Shown piece by piece: positions 35,797-43,579 of a stretch of 64,000 nt of DNA. The stretch's first letter is position 1. Each line of letters starts with the position of its first letter. Source of the stretch: TMED69 sp036130055 (GTDB lineage Bacteria; Pseudomonadota; Gammaproteobacteria; Ga0077536); NCBI GenBank assembly GCA_036130055.1, contig JAYYOR010000027.1, positions 1-64,000 of the forward strand, written 5' to 3'. The notes beneath the pieces were generated by a model that saw only the letters and a list, made by a program, of their open reading frames with translations, had not been told where the DNA came from and did not search any database. Made by a program: the position numbers and the translations under genes.

Positions 35797-35798
35797 TT

Positions 35799-36230
35799 TT
35801 AAATGCCCTCTACATCTATACCCATGCTTCTTGCAGTTCCAGCAATAGTTCTGACTGCGGCATCCAGATCTGCCGCCGTTAAATCACCCTCTTTTGTTTT
35901 AACAATACTTTCTAACTGCTCACGATTGACTTTGCCCACTTTCTTAGTATGCGGGACACCGCTTCCTTTTTCTAACCCGGCCGCCTTTTTTAGTAGAATC
36001 GACGCGGGAGTGCTTTTGGTTTCAAAAGAAAAACTCTTATCGCTAAAAACGGTAATGACGACTGGTACTGGCATACCCGCCTCTAACTCTTGGGTTTTGG
36101 CATTAAATGCTTTGCAAAAGTCCATAATATTCAGGCCATGCTGCCCCAAGGCAGGACCGACTGGCGGGCTTGGATTAGCCTTTCCGGCAGGAACTTGTAG
36201 TTTAATGAATGTTTCGATTTTTTTTGCCAT
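35799..36230 (-). CDS. rplK: Ribosomal protein uL11
   Basis: L11 forms the GTPase-associated centre with 23S rRNA and is needed for RelA activation in E. coli. It has 143 residues (E. coli 142). Signatures: IKLQVPAGKANPSPPVGPALGQHGLNIM (partly: PAGKANPSPPVGPALGQ), the hinge, and the rRNA-binding domain ending GTARSMGIDVEG. The proline-rich thiopeptide-contact segment is unaltered. It lies 23 nt after nusG. Confidence 0.98.
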   Translation of the reverse strand: MAKKIETFIKLQVPAGKANPSPPVGPALGQHGLNIMDFCKAFNAKTQELEAGMPVPVVITVFSDKSFSFETKSTPASILLKKAAGLEKGSGVPHTKKVGKVNREQLESIVKTKEGDLTAADLDAAVRTIAGTARSMGIDVEGI

Positions 36231-36253
36231 TTATTTTTTGCAACCCAATTTAT

Positions 36254-36787
36254 TTAATCCTTACTTACTTGGCTAAATTCTAACTCGACCGGAGTTGAGC
36301 GTCCGAATATTGTTACCGCGACTCTAAGCTTGCTTTTTTCGTAGTTTACTTCTTCAACTACACCATTAAAATCTGCAAATGGACCATCAATAACTCTCAC
36401 CACTTCTCCAACCTCAAACAGAACTTTCGGTTTCGGTTTAGCAGCTCCGTCACTAATGCGATCTAATATCACCCCAACTTCCTTGTTAGGAATTGGACTC
36501 GGTCTATCGCTAGAGCCACCAATAAATCCCATGACTTTTGGACAGCTTTTTACCAAATGCCATGAGTCATCATCCATAACCATTTCAACAAGAACGTAGC
36601 CAGGAAAGAATTTACGATCACTCTTTCTTTTCTGACCATCCTTCATCTCAACCACTTCTTCTGTTGGGACAAGAATTTGACCAAACTTATCAGCCATCCC
36701 ATCAAGTTTTATGCGATCCTCTAGGGATCTCTTAACTTGATTTTCATATCCCGAAAAAGCATGCACAACATACCAATTTAAATTCAT
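36254..36787 (-). CDS. nusG: Transcription elongation factor NusG
   Basis: NusG binds RNA polymerase to promote processivity and Rho action, and couples it to ribosomal S10. I choose the ATG at 36787 (MNLNWYVVHAFSGYE), giving 177 residues, with a GGTG sequence six bases upstream; an ATG 12 bases earlier would add MVSV. The NGN domain includes FPGYVLVEMVMDDDSWHLVK (partly) and the KOW domain has GEVVRVIDGPFADFNGVVEEV (partly: VRVIDGPFADFNG). It follows secE in the classical order. Confidence 0.97.
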   Translation of the reverse strand: MNLNWYVVHAFSGYENQVKRSLEDRIKLDGMADKFGQILVPTEEVVEMKDGQKRKSDRKFFPGYVLVEMVMDDDSWHLVKSCPKVMGFIGGSSDRPSPIPNKEVGVILDRISDGAAKPKPKVLFEVGEVVRVIDGPFADFNGVVEEVNYEKSKLRVAVTIFGRSTPVELEFSQVSKD

Positions 36788-36810
36788 TACGGACACCATA
36801 ACTTATTAAT

Positions 36811-37173
36811 CTAAATCACAATACTGACGAGACTGCTCAAAACCAAATCCAATAACCAAAGAATAATCCCGAAAATTATTACAACCACCAGAACAATTAG
36901 AGTGGTTTGAGTTGTTTCTTGACGGGTTGGCCAAACAACTTTTTTTATTTCACTCTGCGCTGACTTCAAAAAATTTAAAGTGTTTTGACCATTTGAAGTG
37001 GCAATATACAGCGTTAACGAAATACCGACTGACACAATTAACGCAATGACTCTGTAAAGATTAGGTATATCATTGAAGAAATAAAAGCCCAACAAACCTG
37101 AAGCTGTCATTAAGACAGCAGCTAGGAGTTTTATCGCTTCTGTTGTACTTCGACCGTCTAATTTTGTTTCCAT
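36811..37173 (-). CDS. secE: SecE, protein translocase subunit
   Basis: SecE clamps SecY in the inner membrane. The likely start is the ATG at 37173, preceded by a GTG codon and by an AAGGGGA ribosome binding sequence; the product has 120 residues with three membrane helices, as in the long gammaproteobacterial form. The conserved cytoplasmic amphipathic segment AQSEIKKVVWPTRQET precedes the last helix. It begins 19 bases after tRNA-Trp and ends 23 bases before nusG. Confidence 0.97.
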   Translation of the reverse strand: METKLDGRSTTEAIKLLAAVLMTASGLLGFYFFNDIPNLYRVIALIVSVGISLTLYIATSNGQNTLNFLKSAQSEIKKVVWPTRQETTQTTLIVLVVVIIFGIILWLLDLVLSSLVSIVI

Positions 37174-37192
37174 CACTCTTATCCCCTTGAAG

Positions 37193-37265
37193 CAGGCCAG
37201 GAGGGAATCGAACCCCCAACCTGCGGTTTTGGAGACCGCCGCTCTGCCAATTGAGCTACTGGCCT
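37193..37265 (-). tRNA. trpT: tRNA-Trp (anticodon CCA)
   Basis: A 73-base cloverleaf is readable on the minus strand. It has a seven-bp acceptor stem (AGGCCAG/CTGGCCT), D arm with GTAGCTCAATTGGCAGAGC, anticodon loop CTCCAAA with CCA at 37232-37230, and a TTCGATT T-loop. The discriminator is G, as expected for bacterial tRNA-Trp. The 3' CCA is not encoded. It lies between tuf and secE, so it is probably cut from the same transcript. Confidence 0.97.
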
Positions 37266-37278
37266 TAATGCCGTTTAA

Positions 37279-38469
37279 TTACTCGATAATCTTAGAAACC
37301 ACCCCGGCACCTACGGTACGTCCCCCTTCACGAATTGCGAAGCGGACACCTTCTTCCATCGCAATTGGTGCTATTAGCTTGACCGTCATTTTGATATTAT
37401 CTCCCGGCATGACCATTTCCACCTTCTCGGGTAACTCTACTGCACCTGTAACGTCGGTTGTCCTGAAGTAAAACTGTGGTCTGTAGTTTGAAAAAAACGG
37501 AGTATGTCTTCCACCTTCTTCCTTGGACAAGATGTAAACTTCTGCTTCAAAGTGAGTATGAGGATTAACTGTACCTGGTTTACATAGAACCTGACCTCTC
37601 TCAACTTCCTCTCTTTTGGTTCCTCTCAACAGAACCCCAACAATATCTCCAGCCTGGCCCTCGTCCAATAGCTTTCGAAACATTTCAACTCCGGTACACG
37701 TTGTTTTTTGGGTTTCTTTAATTCCGACAATTTCTATCTCTTCACCAACATTAACTTTTCCACGTTCTATCCGTCCCGTTACCACGGTACCTCTCCCGCT
37801 TATTGAAAAAACGTCTTCGATGGGCATCAAGAAGGGTTGATCAACCGGACGCTCTGGTATCGGAATAAAATCGTCCATGGCCGCTACCAAATCGTGAATG
37901 GCTTTGGAGCCAATATCGCTATCGTCTCCCTCGACAGCTTTCAAAGCACTTCCTTTGATAACTGGGGTATCATCACCTGGAAATTGGTATAAATCCAGAA
38001 GCTCTCTTATCTCCATTTCAACCAGCTCTACCAACTCATCATCGTCAACTTGATCTGCTTTGTTCAGAAAGACAACTATTTTAGGTACACCCACTTGTCT
38101 GGCCAACAAAATATGTTCTCTCGTTTGGGGCATAGGACCATCTGCTGCACTACAAACAAGTATAGCCCCGTCCATTTGGGCAGCACCTGTTATCATATTT
38201 TTTACGTAATCGGCATGTCCAGGACAGTCAACATGGGCGTAGTGACGACCATCGCTTTCATATTCGACGTGGGCCGTAGCAATTGTAATTCCCCTCTCTT
38301 TTTCTTCCGGTGCGTTATCGATCTGATCATAGGCCTTGGTCTCTCCGCCGTGCTTTGCTGCCGATACCATAGTCAAAGCTGCCGTTAAAGTAGTCTTACC
38401 ATGATCAACGTGACCAATCGTTCCAACATTCACATGTGGTTTTGACCGCTCAAATTTTTCCTTCGCCAT
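37279..38469 (-). CDS. tuf: Elongation factor Tu
   Basis: EF-Tu delivers aminoacyl-tRNA to the ribosome. The 396-residue protein shows G1 GHVDHGKT (residues 19-26), the RGITIATAHVEYE effector segment, DCPGHADYVKNM, NKAD and the GSALKA guanine motif. Domains 2 and 3 include GRGTVVTGRIERG and PFFSNYRPQFYFRTTDVTG (partly). It is the only tuf in the window and is flanked by tRNA genes: tRNA-Thr lies upstream and tRNA-Trp 13 bases downstream. GGAG lies ten bases before the ATG. Confidence 0.99.
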   Translation of the reverse strand: MAKEKFERSKPHVNVGTIGHVDHGKTTLTAALTMVSAAKHGGETKAYDQIDNAPEEKERGITIATAHVEYESDGRHYAHVDCPGHADYVKNMITGAAQMDGAILVCSAADGPMPQTREHILLARQVGVPKIVVFLNKADQVDDDELVELVEMEIRELLDLYQFPGDDTPVIKGSALKAVEGDDSDIGSKAIHDLVAAMDDFIPIPERPVDQPFLMPIEDVFSISGRGTVVTGRIERGKVNVGEEIEIVGIKETQKTTCTGVEMFRKLLDEGQAGDIVGVLLRGTKREEVERGQVLCKPGTVNPHTHFEAEVYILSKEEGGRHTPFFSNYRPQFYFRTTDVTGAVELPEKVEMVMPGDNIKMTVKLIAPIAMEEGVRFAIREGGRTVGAGVVSKIIE

Positions 38470-38590
38470 TCCTGTATACTCCCAAAATTGGTGTTAAACA
38501 CTGTTTAAAAATTAATGTGAAATCCTGTAACCTTACCATTATGCCAAAATTACTATCTTTCATCACTATAAAATACCTATTTTTAGCGTT

Positions 38591-38665
<75 letters not shown>

Positions 38666-38722
38666 GAACGAAATTTAACTCAATATTCCATCCTTGCTAA
38701 ACCCCTAGCTCTTCCATCAGTT

Positions 38723-38796
38723 TGGAGCGGGTGATGGGAATCGAACCCACATCATCAGCTTGGAAGGCTGAGGTTCTACCGTTGAACTACACCCGC
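38723..38796 (-). tRNA. glyT: tRNA-Gly (anticodon TCC)
   Basis: A 74-base tRNA with encoded CCA (38725-38723) is readable on the minus strand. It has acceptor GCGGGTG/CACCCGC-type pairing, D arm TAGTTCAACGGTAGAAC, anticodon loop CTTCCAA with TCC, and T-loop GTTCGATTC. The discriminator is U, typical for bacterial tRNA-Gly. It lies between tRNA-Tyr and tRNA-Thr, as in E. coli glyT. Confidence 0.97.
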
Positions 38797-38832
38797 CTTT
38801 CTCAATTCAATATCAGCCTTGTTAATTCCCCC

Positions 38833-38914
38833 TGGAGGGAGTAGGATTCGAACCTACGAAGGCTGAGCCGGCAGATTTACAGTCTGCTCCCGTTGACCGC
38901 TTGGGTACCCCTCC
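38833..38914 (-). tRNA. tyrU: tRNA-Tyr (anticodon GTA)
   Basis: An 82-base class II tRNA with a long variable arm is readable on the minus strand. It has acceptor GGAGGGG/TCCCTCC, D arm with CCCAAGCGGTCAACGGGAGC, anticodon loop CTGTAAA with GTA, variable arm CCGGCTCAGCCTTC, and T-loop GTTCGAATC. The discriminator is A. No CCA is encoded (GGG follows). It is the first gene of the tRNA-tuf unit, directly behind a strong promoter-like sequence. Confidence 0.97.
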
Positions 38915-38930
38915 AAAAAGGGAACCCGAA

Positions 38931-38959
38931 ATTATGATCTGAATATTCGAACTTGTCAA
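38931..38959 (-). promoter_or_regulatory. Strong sigma-70-like promoter for the tRNA-tuf unit
   Basis: On the minus strand a perfect -35 TTGACA (38959-38954) and a -10 CATAAT (38936-38931) are separated by exactly 17 bases. The -10 is followed by a GC-rich discriminator (TTCGGGTTCCC), typical of stable-RNA promoters subject to stringent control. Transcription would start about ten bases before tRNA-Tyr. It lies immediately beyond the tsaC stop. Strength and stringent regulation are inferred, not shown. Confidence 0.75.
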
Positions 38960-38960
38960 T

Positions 38961-39524
38961 TCAACTACGTAAGATTTTACATGTTAATCCGTCATAAATT
39001 AACGAAGGTCTCGTTTTTCCGCCTGTTTTGCCACGCAAAATAAAACTTACAAGCGAATTTCCTGCAAATTCCTTAATCGCCTCTTCATAGTTTTTTGCCG
39101 GCAAATGATTGGCCACGTTGGCACTTGTAGAAATTAACGGCCCAGATTTCTTACAAAGTTGTAACATTTGAAGGTGAGATGGGACGCGAACTGCTATTCT
39201 ATTATCAGAATCCTTAAGCCAATCTGGACATGTATCCTTAGCCCTTAATACCCAAGTAATATGTCCTGGCCAAGTTTCAAGAATTTTTTTCTGATTTTTT
39301 TGTTCAATAATCGCGTAATTGCCGACCTCTCTGACCGAAGGAAAAATTACGATAAACTTTTTATTAAAAGGTCTGTTTTTGATTTTCCAAACACGCATAC
39401 AGGCGTCATAGCTGCAAGCTTTTGCAGCAAACCCGAAAATGGCTTCAGTAGCATGAATTATCACTTCTCCATTTTCTAATGAAACAACTGCTTTTTCTAC
39501 TTCATCCGCTAATTGATCCACCAA
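38961..39524 (-). CDS. tsaC: Threonylcarbamoyl-AMP synthase (YrdC family)
   Basis: TsaC makes threonylcarbamoyl-AMP from threonine, bicarbonate and ATP, the first step of the t6A37 modification of ANN-decoding tRNAs. The 187-residue length fits TsaC, not the two-domain Sua5. The KIKNRPFNKK segment (KxR motif) and STSAN are present. The usual YPTE motif reads HATE, an unusual change next to the conserved Thr-Glu. The start is TTG at 39524 or the adjoining GTG at 39521. It begins four bases after topA, a common gammaproteobacterial pairing. Confidence 0.88.
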   Translation of the reverse strand: MVDQLADEVEKAVVSLENGEVIIHATEAIFGFAAKACSYDACMRVWKIKNRPFNKKFIVIFPSVREVGNYAIIEQKNQKKILETWPGHITWVLRAKDTCPDWLKDSDNRIAVRVPSHLQMLQLCKKSGPLISTSANVANHLPAKNYEEAIKEFAGNSLVSFILRGKTGGKTRPSLIYDGLTCKILRS

Positions 39525-39528
39525 CCTG

Positions 39529-41889
39529 TCACTTTGTTTTACGCTTTTTTGGCCTATATTTCCTAACAGGAGCCTCTTCTAGAATTTTTATACACTCCTC
39601 TGCAGTTAATTTAGATGGTTCAACGTCCTTAGGAATTTTCGCGTTTTTCTTCCCATCTGTAATGTAAGGACCAAACCTTCCATTGAGAACCTCCAGCCCT
39701 ATCTCGGGGAAAACTTGGATTTTCTTTTCGGCATCCGCCTTTTTTTTGTTTTCAACCAACTCTATTGCCCTTTCAAATGTAATAGTATAAGGATCATCCG
39801 AAGACTCAAGACTTACATATTTGGCTTTTGGTTTCGTAGGCTTTTTCTTCGCTTTTTGGGCTTTTGTCTGATCAGCTTTTTCAGAATACATTACATATGG
39901 GCCAAACCTTCCTCGATTAGCCGAATACTCTATCCCTTCCGAATCTTCGCCTAAAAATCGTGGCAGTTGTGTGATTTCGATTACGTCCTCAATAGTAATT
40001 TCATCCATTTTCATTCCTGGCGGAATTCCATGAAAGCTTGGCTTTTCTTCGCTTTCTATATCTCCAATTATTACATAAGGCCCGTATCGTCCCATCCTAA
40101 CGGAAACAGGCTTTCCATTTTTTGGATGGGTTCCTATATGCCTTTCTCTCTGGACTTCTCCTCTGGAAACAGTCTCTTTATTTTTAACTGTTTTTTCAAA
40201 GTCACCCCAAAACTCGCCTAATACTTTTATCCACTTTGCTTCGCCCCGAGAAATAGCGTCTAACTCATCTTCTAGCTGAGCAGTAAATTCGTAATCTACA
40301 TAATCAGCAAAATGATTGGTAAGAAAGCCAGATACTAACTTACCGACATCTGTCGGAAAAAATCTTTTATTCTCCAGCTCAACATATTCTCTTTGAAGAA
40401 GGGTAGAAATAATAGTAGCGTATGTTGACGGTCGTCCAATTCCAAACTCTTCAAGGGTTTTGACCAATCTTGCTTCCCCGTAACGTGCAGGGGGCTCTGT
40501 AAAATGCTGGTCACTCGTGATGCCCTTGGTTTTTACCGAATCGCCTTGTTTAAGTTCTGGCAAAAGTCGCGTTTTATCATTCTTATCCTCAGAAGATAAA
40601 TAAACTTTTTCAAAACCAGGCTCAATTAATCGCGAGCCATTACTCCTAAAAACTCCTTCCGAACCACAATCAAACAATATATGCATGTCTTCATAAATCG
40701 CCTGTATCATTTGAGAAGCGACTGCACGGTTCCAAATAAGAGTGTATAGCTTGAGTTGTTCCTCGTTTAAAAATTGCTTAACGACTTCTAAATCCCTGTG
40801 AAATGATGTTGGTCTTATCGCTTCATGGGCTTCTTGGGCGTTTTTTGAACGTGTTTTAAAAAGCCGTATTTCGTCTGGGATATCGGATGGACTAAATTTA
40901 TCACAAACATACTCTCTCAATTCTTGTAATGACTGTTCCGATAATGATATCGAGTCTGTTCGCATGTAGGTTATCAAACCAACGGTTTCCGATCCTATCG
41001 GAATCCCTTCATAAAGTTGTTGTGCCACTCTCATGGTTCTTTGGGCTGTAAAACCAAGCTTTCTTATTGACTCTTGTTGCAGTGTTGAGGTTATAAAAGG
41101 TGGAGAAGGATTTTTTTTACGGCGTTTTTTTTCCACAGACTTCACCACAAATACGCCTTGAGAACTGGTTTCTAAAGATTTTTTTGCGGTCTCGACTTTT
41201 GCAAGATTTGGTAAATCAAACTTTTTTAACTTTTTACCTTGATATTCTTTTAATTCAGACTCAAATTCTTGTCCTTCAAAAATAATATCCGCATGAATAG
41301 TCCAATACTCGACAGGCTTGAATTTTTCGATCTCCTCTTCTCGTTCACAAATCAACCGAAGAGCCGGGCTTTGCACACGGCCGGCAGACAACCCTGGTTT
41401 TATCTTCTTCCATAATAAGGGAGAAAGATTAAATCCGACAAGATAGTCCAGAGCTCTTCTTGCCTGTTGAGCATTAACAAGATCCATTGAAATCTCTTTC
41501 GGATCATCCATAGCCTTTTTTATAGCAGATTTTGTAATTTCGTTAAAAACGACTCTATGTACACTTTTTTCTTTTAAAATCTTTTTATCTTGGAGGATTT
41601 CGACTATATGCCACGATATGGCCTCGCCTTCCCTGTCTAAATCAGTCGCCAAGTATAGGGCGTTGGCTTTTTTTACCGCTTTGACAATTGCGTTTACATG
41701 TTTAGTGCTTCTTTCAGAAATCGAGTAGCTCATCTCAAAGTCAGCGATTGGGTTTACTGCCGAGCCACCTTTAGAGGGTAGCTCTCGAACGTGCCCGTAA
41801 GATGCCAAAACTTCGAAGTTTTTCCCTAAATAACGTTTAATCGTTTCCGCTTTTGCTGGAGACTCAACTACTACTAAGTTATCTGCCAT
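39529..41889 (-). CDS. topA: DNA topoisomerase I
   Basis: TopA relaxes negative supercoils. The 786-residue type IA enzyme has an N-terminal TOPRIM domain (VVVESPAKAETI; D83-L-D85-R-E87) and the catalytic tyrosine Y308 in ITYMRTDS. Instead of the Cys4 zinc fingers of E. coli TopA it ends with at least three TOPRIM-C-type repeats, each with a G-R-F/Y-G-P-Y core (near residues 603, 663 and 740), and a lysine-rich tail. No cysteine tetrad occurs. ATG start at 41889; the 221-base divergent gap to def gave no clear topA promoter. Confidence 0.95.
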   Translation of the reverse strand: MADNLVVVESPAKAETIKRYLGKNFEVLASYGHVRELPSKGGSAVNPIADFEMSYSISERSTKHVNAIVKAVKKANALYLATDLDREGEAISWHIVEILQDKKILKEKSVHRVVFNEITKSAIKKAMDDPKEISMDLVNAQQARRALDYLVGFNLSPLLWKKIKPGLSAGRVQSPALRLICEREEEIEKFKPVEYWTIHADIIFEGQEFESELKEYQGKKLKKFDLPNLAKVETAKKSLETSSQGVFVVKSVEKKRRKKNPSPPFITSTLQQESIRKLGFTAQRTMRVAQQLYEGIPIGSETVGLITYMRTDSISLSEQSLQELREYVCDKFSPSDIPDEIRLFKTRSKNAQEAHEAIRPTSFHRDLEVVKQFLNEEQLKLYTLIWNRAVASQMIQAIYEDMHILFDCGSEGVFRSNGSRLIEPGFEKVYLSSEDKNDKTRLLPELKQGDSVKTKGITSDQHFTEPPARYGEARLVKTLEEFGIGRPSTYATIISTLLQREYVELENKRFFPTDVGKLVSGFLTNHFADYVDYEFTAQLEDELDAISRGEAKWIKVLGEFWGDFEKTVKNKETVSRGEVQRERHIGTHPKNGKPVSVRMGRYGPYVIIGDIESEEKPSFHGIPPGMKMDEITIEDVIEITQLPRFLGEDSEGIEYSANRGRFGPYVMYSEKADQTKAQKAKKKPTKPKAKYVSLESSDDPYTITFERAIELVENKKKADAEKKIQVFPEIGLEVLNGRFGPYITDGKKNAKIPKDVEPSKLTAEECIKILEEAPVRKYRPKKRKTK

Positions 41890-42055
41890 TTATCTAATTC
41901 CGAAATCCTCTATGAGACGATTAATTTGGGACATAATTAGCCTCAATTGCGTACTATGCCAGTGTTTGATTATAAATTAAAGCTTAAATTTTTTAAGTGT
42001 CTTTTAGCATTTTTCTAAAATTCAACCATTTTTATTTAGAACACACGCCTAAAAT

Positions 42056-42084
42056 TTGAGCCACAGCAAGTTAAATTGTAATAT
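42056..42084 (+). promoter_or_regulatory. Possible promoter for the def-fmt-rsmB operon
   Basis: TTGAGC (42056-42061) and TAATAT (42079-42084) are spaced by 17 bases, each matching four of six consensus positions. A start site near 42091 would leave a 20-base leader before the def ATG. It is the best pair I could find in the topA/def divergent gap, but such matches are frequent in AT-rich DNA. Confidence 0.3.
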
Positions 42085-42110
42085 TGTCTTTGAATATTTG
42101 CGAGATTCAA

Positions 42111-42608
42111 ATGAGCATTAAAGAAATATTGAAATTTCCTGATAAACGACTACGAAAAGTCGCCAAACCAGTTGAACAGTTTGACGAAAGCCTTAAACTT
42201 TTAATTAGCGACATGTTCGAAACAATGTACCATTTTAACGGTATCGGCTTGGCAGCAACACAGATAAATGTGCATAAGCGGATTATCGTTATAGATATAA
42301 AAGAAGAAGAAAAACTCTATTTAGTTAATCCGAAAATTGTAGCATCTTCTGGAACAATCGATTCAAAGGAAGGCTGTTTATCAGTGCCATTAATGATAGA
42401 CCATGTAGAGCGTGCGCAAAATGTCGCAGTAAAGACTTTTGATGTCAATGGAAAAGAACAGTTCATCGAAGCTAAGGGATTGCTTTCGGTGTGCATTCAA
42501 CATGAAATAGACCATTTGGATGGAAAGCTTTTTGTAGATTACTTGTCTTCGCTGAAACGAAATCGATTAAAGAAAAGAATTGAAAAAGAGACTTTGCCAG
42601 CCTCTTAA
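42111..42608 (+). CDS. def: Peptide deformylase
   Basis: Def removes the formyl group from nascent proteins using an active-site metal, the counterpart to fmt just downstream. I choose the ATG at 42111 (MSIKEILKFPDKRLRK), giving 165 residues and aligning with E. coli Def from its first residue; an upstream TTG would add nine poorly supported residues. The three motifs are intact: GIGLAATQ (44-51), EGCLS with C89, and HEIDH (131-135). Confidence 0.98.
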   Translation: MSIKEILKFPDKRLRKVAKPVEQFDESLKLLISDMFETMYHFNGIGLAATQINVHKRIIVIDIKEEEKLYLVNPKIVASSGTIDSKEGCLSVPLMIDHVERAQNVAVKTFDVNGKEQFIEAKGLLSVCIQHEIDHLDGKLFVDYLSSLKRNRLKKRIEKETLPAS

Positions 42609-42628
42609 TTTTATTAGACGGCTTCAAA

Positions 42629-43579
42629 TTGTCCGAACACAAAGAAAAATCCAAAATCATTTTTGCAGGGACGTCCGAATTCGGAATCCCGACGTTTGAA
42701 AAACTCATATCTAATCCGGACTTTAAGATAGTAGCCGCTCTCACCCAACCCGATCGTCGTAAGGGCCGAGGACAAAAACTTGGCGCTGGCCCAATAAAAG
42801 AAATCGCCTTCAGGCATAAAGTGCCTTTGTTACAACCCTTTGAACTCAAAAAATCCGGTGAGCTCGAAAAACTATTTAACAAAGATATTGACTTTTTAGT
42901 CGTGGTTTCCTATGGGTTATTAATACCAAAAATAATACTAGATAGCATCCGATTTTGTATCAACGTGCATGCATCGGTATTACCAAAGTTACGCGGTGCA
43001 TCCCCTATACAACATGCCATAATGAATGGTGACGAATTTAGCGGGATATCAATAATGCAAATAACGGAAGAGCTCGACGCCGGACCAATCTATTGTTCTG
43101 AAACAGTCAGATTAAAATCCAACGAAACTTACGGGTCTCTGAGCTCCAAATTAGCGAGAATGGGTTCCGAGAAACTGATTGAAACAATTTATAAAATTAA
43201 GAGGGAACAAATCGAACCACAACCTCAAGACAATAGCGGCGCTTCTTATGCTGCTAAGATTAATAAAAAAAACAAGGAAATCAATTGGACAGACCCAGCA
43301 ACTTACATCGAACGTCAGGTTAGAGCGCTGAGTCCATCACCCGGAGCAATAAGTCAAATTAATGGACTTAAGATAAAGATTTATGAGGTTAGAATAGAAA
43401 AAAATATGCTGCCACTAAAACCAGGTGAATGGTCGATTGACCCAAACAATAAACGTATAATCGTGGGAACTTCTACCGAATCAATAAGCATAGTATCAAT
43501 CCAAAGGTCAGGAGGAAAAATTATGCTCGCCAAGGATTTTATAAATGGTTTCGACAATAAAAAATTCAACAAAGAATGA
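42629..43579 (+). CDS. fmt: Methionyl-tRNA formyltransferase
   Basis: Fmt formylates initiator Met-tRNA using 10-formyl-THF. The 316-residue protein starts at a TTG (42629, SEHKEKSKIIFAGTSEFG); no ATG lies near, and the family N-terminus fits. The catalytic region reads VHASVLPKLRGASPIQHAI with the essential Asn-His before it, and MQITEELDAGPI follows. The C-terminal OB-like tRNA-binding domain is present. It is 20 nt after def and overlaps rsmB by four bases. Confidence 0.97.
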   Translation: MSEHKEKSKIIFAGTSEFGIPTFEKLISNPDFKIVAALTQPDRRKGRGQKLGAGPIKEIAFRHKVPLLQPFELKKSGELEKLFNKDIDFLVVVSYGLLIPKIILDSIRFCINVHASVLPKLRGASPIQHAIMNGDEFSGISIMQITEELDAGPIYCSETVRLKSNETYGSLSSKLARMGSEKLIETIYKIKREQIEPQPQDNSGASYAAKINKKNKEINWTDPATYIERQVRALSPSPGAISQINGLKIKIYEVRIEKNMLPLKPGEWSIDPNNKRIIVGTSTESISIVSIQRSGGKIMLAKDFINGFDNKKFNKE

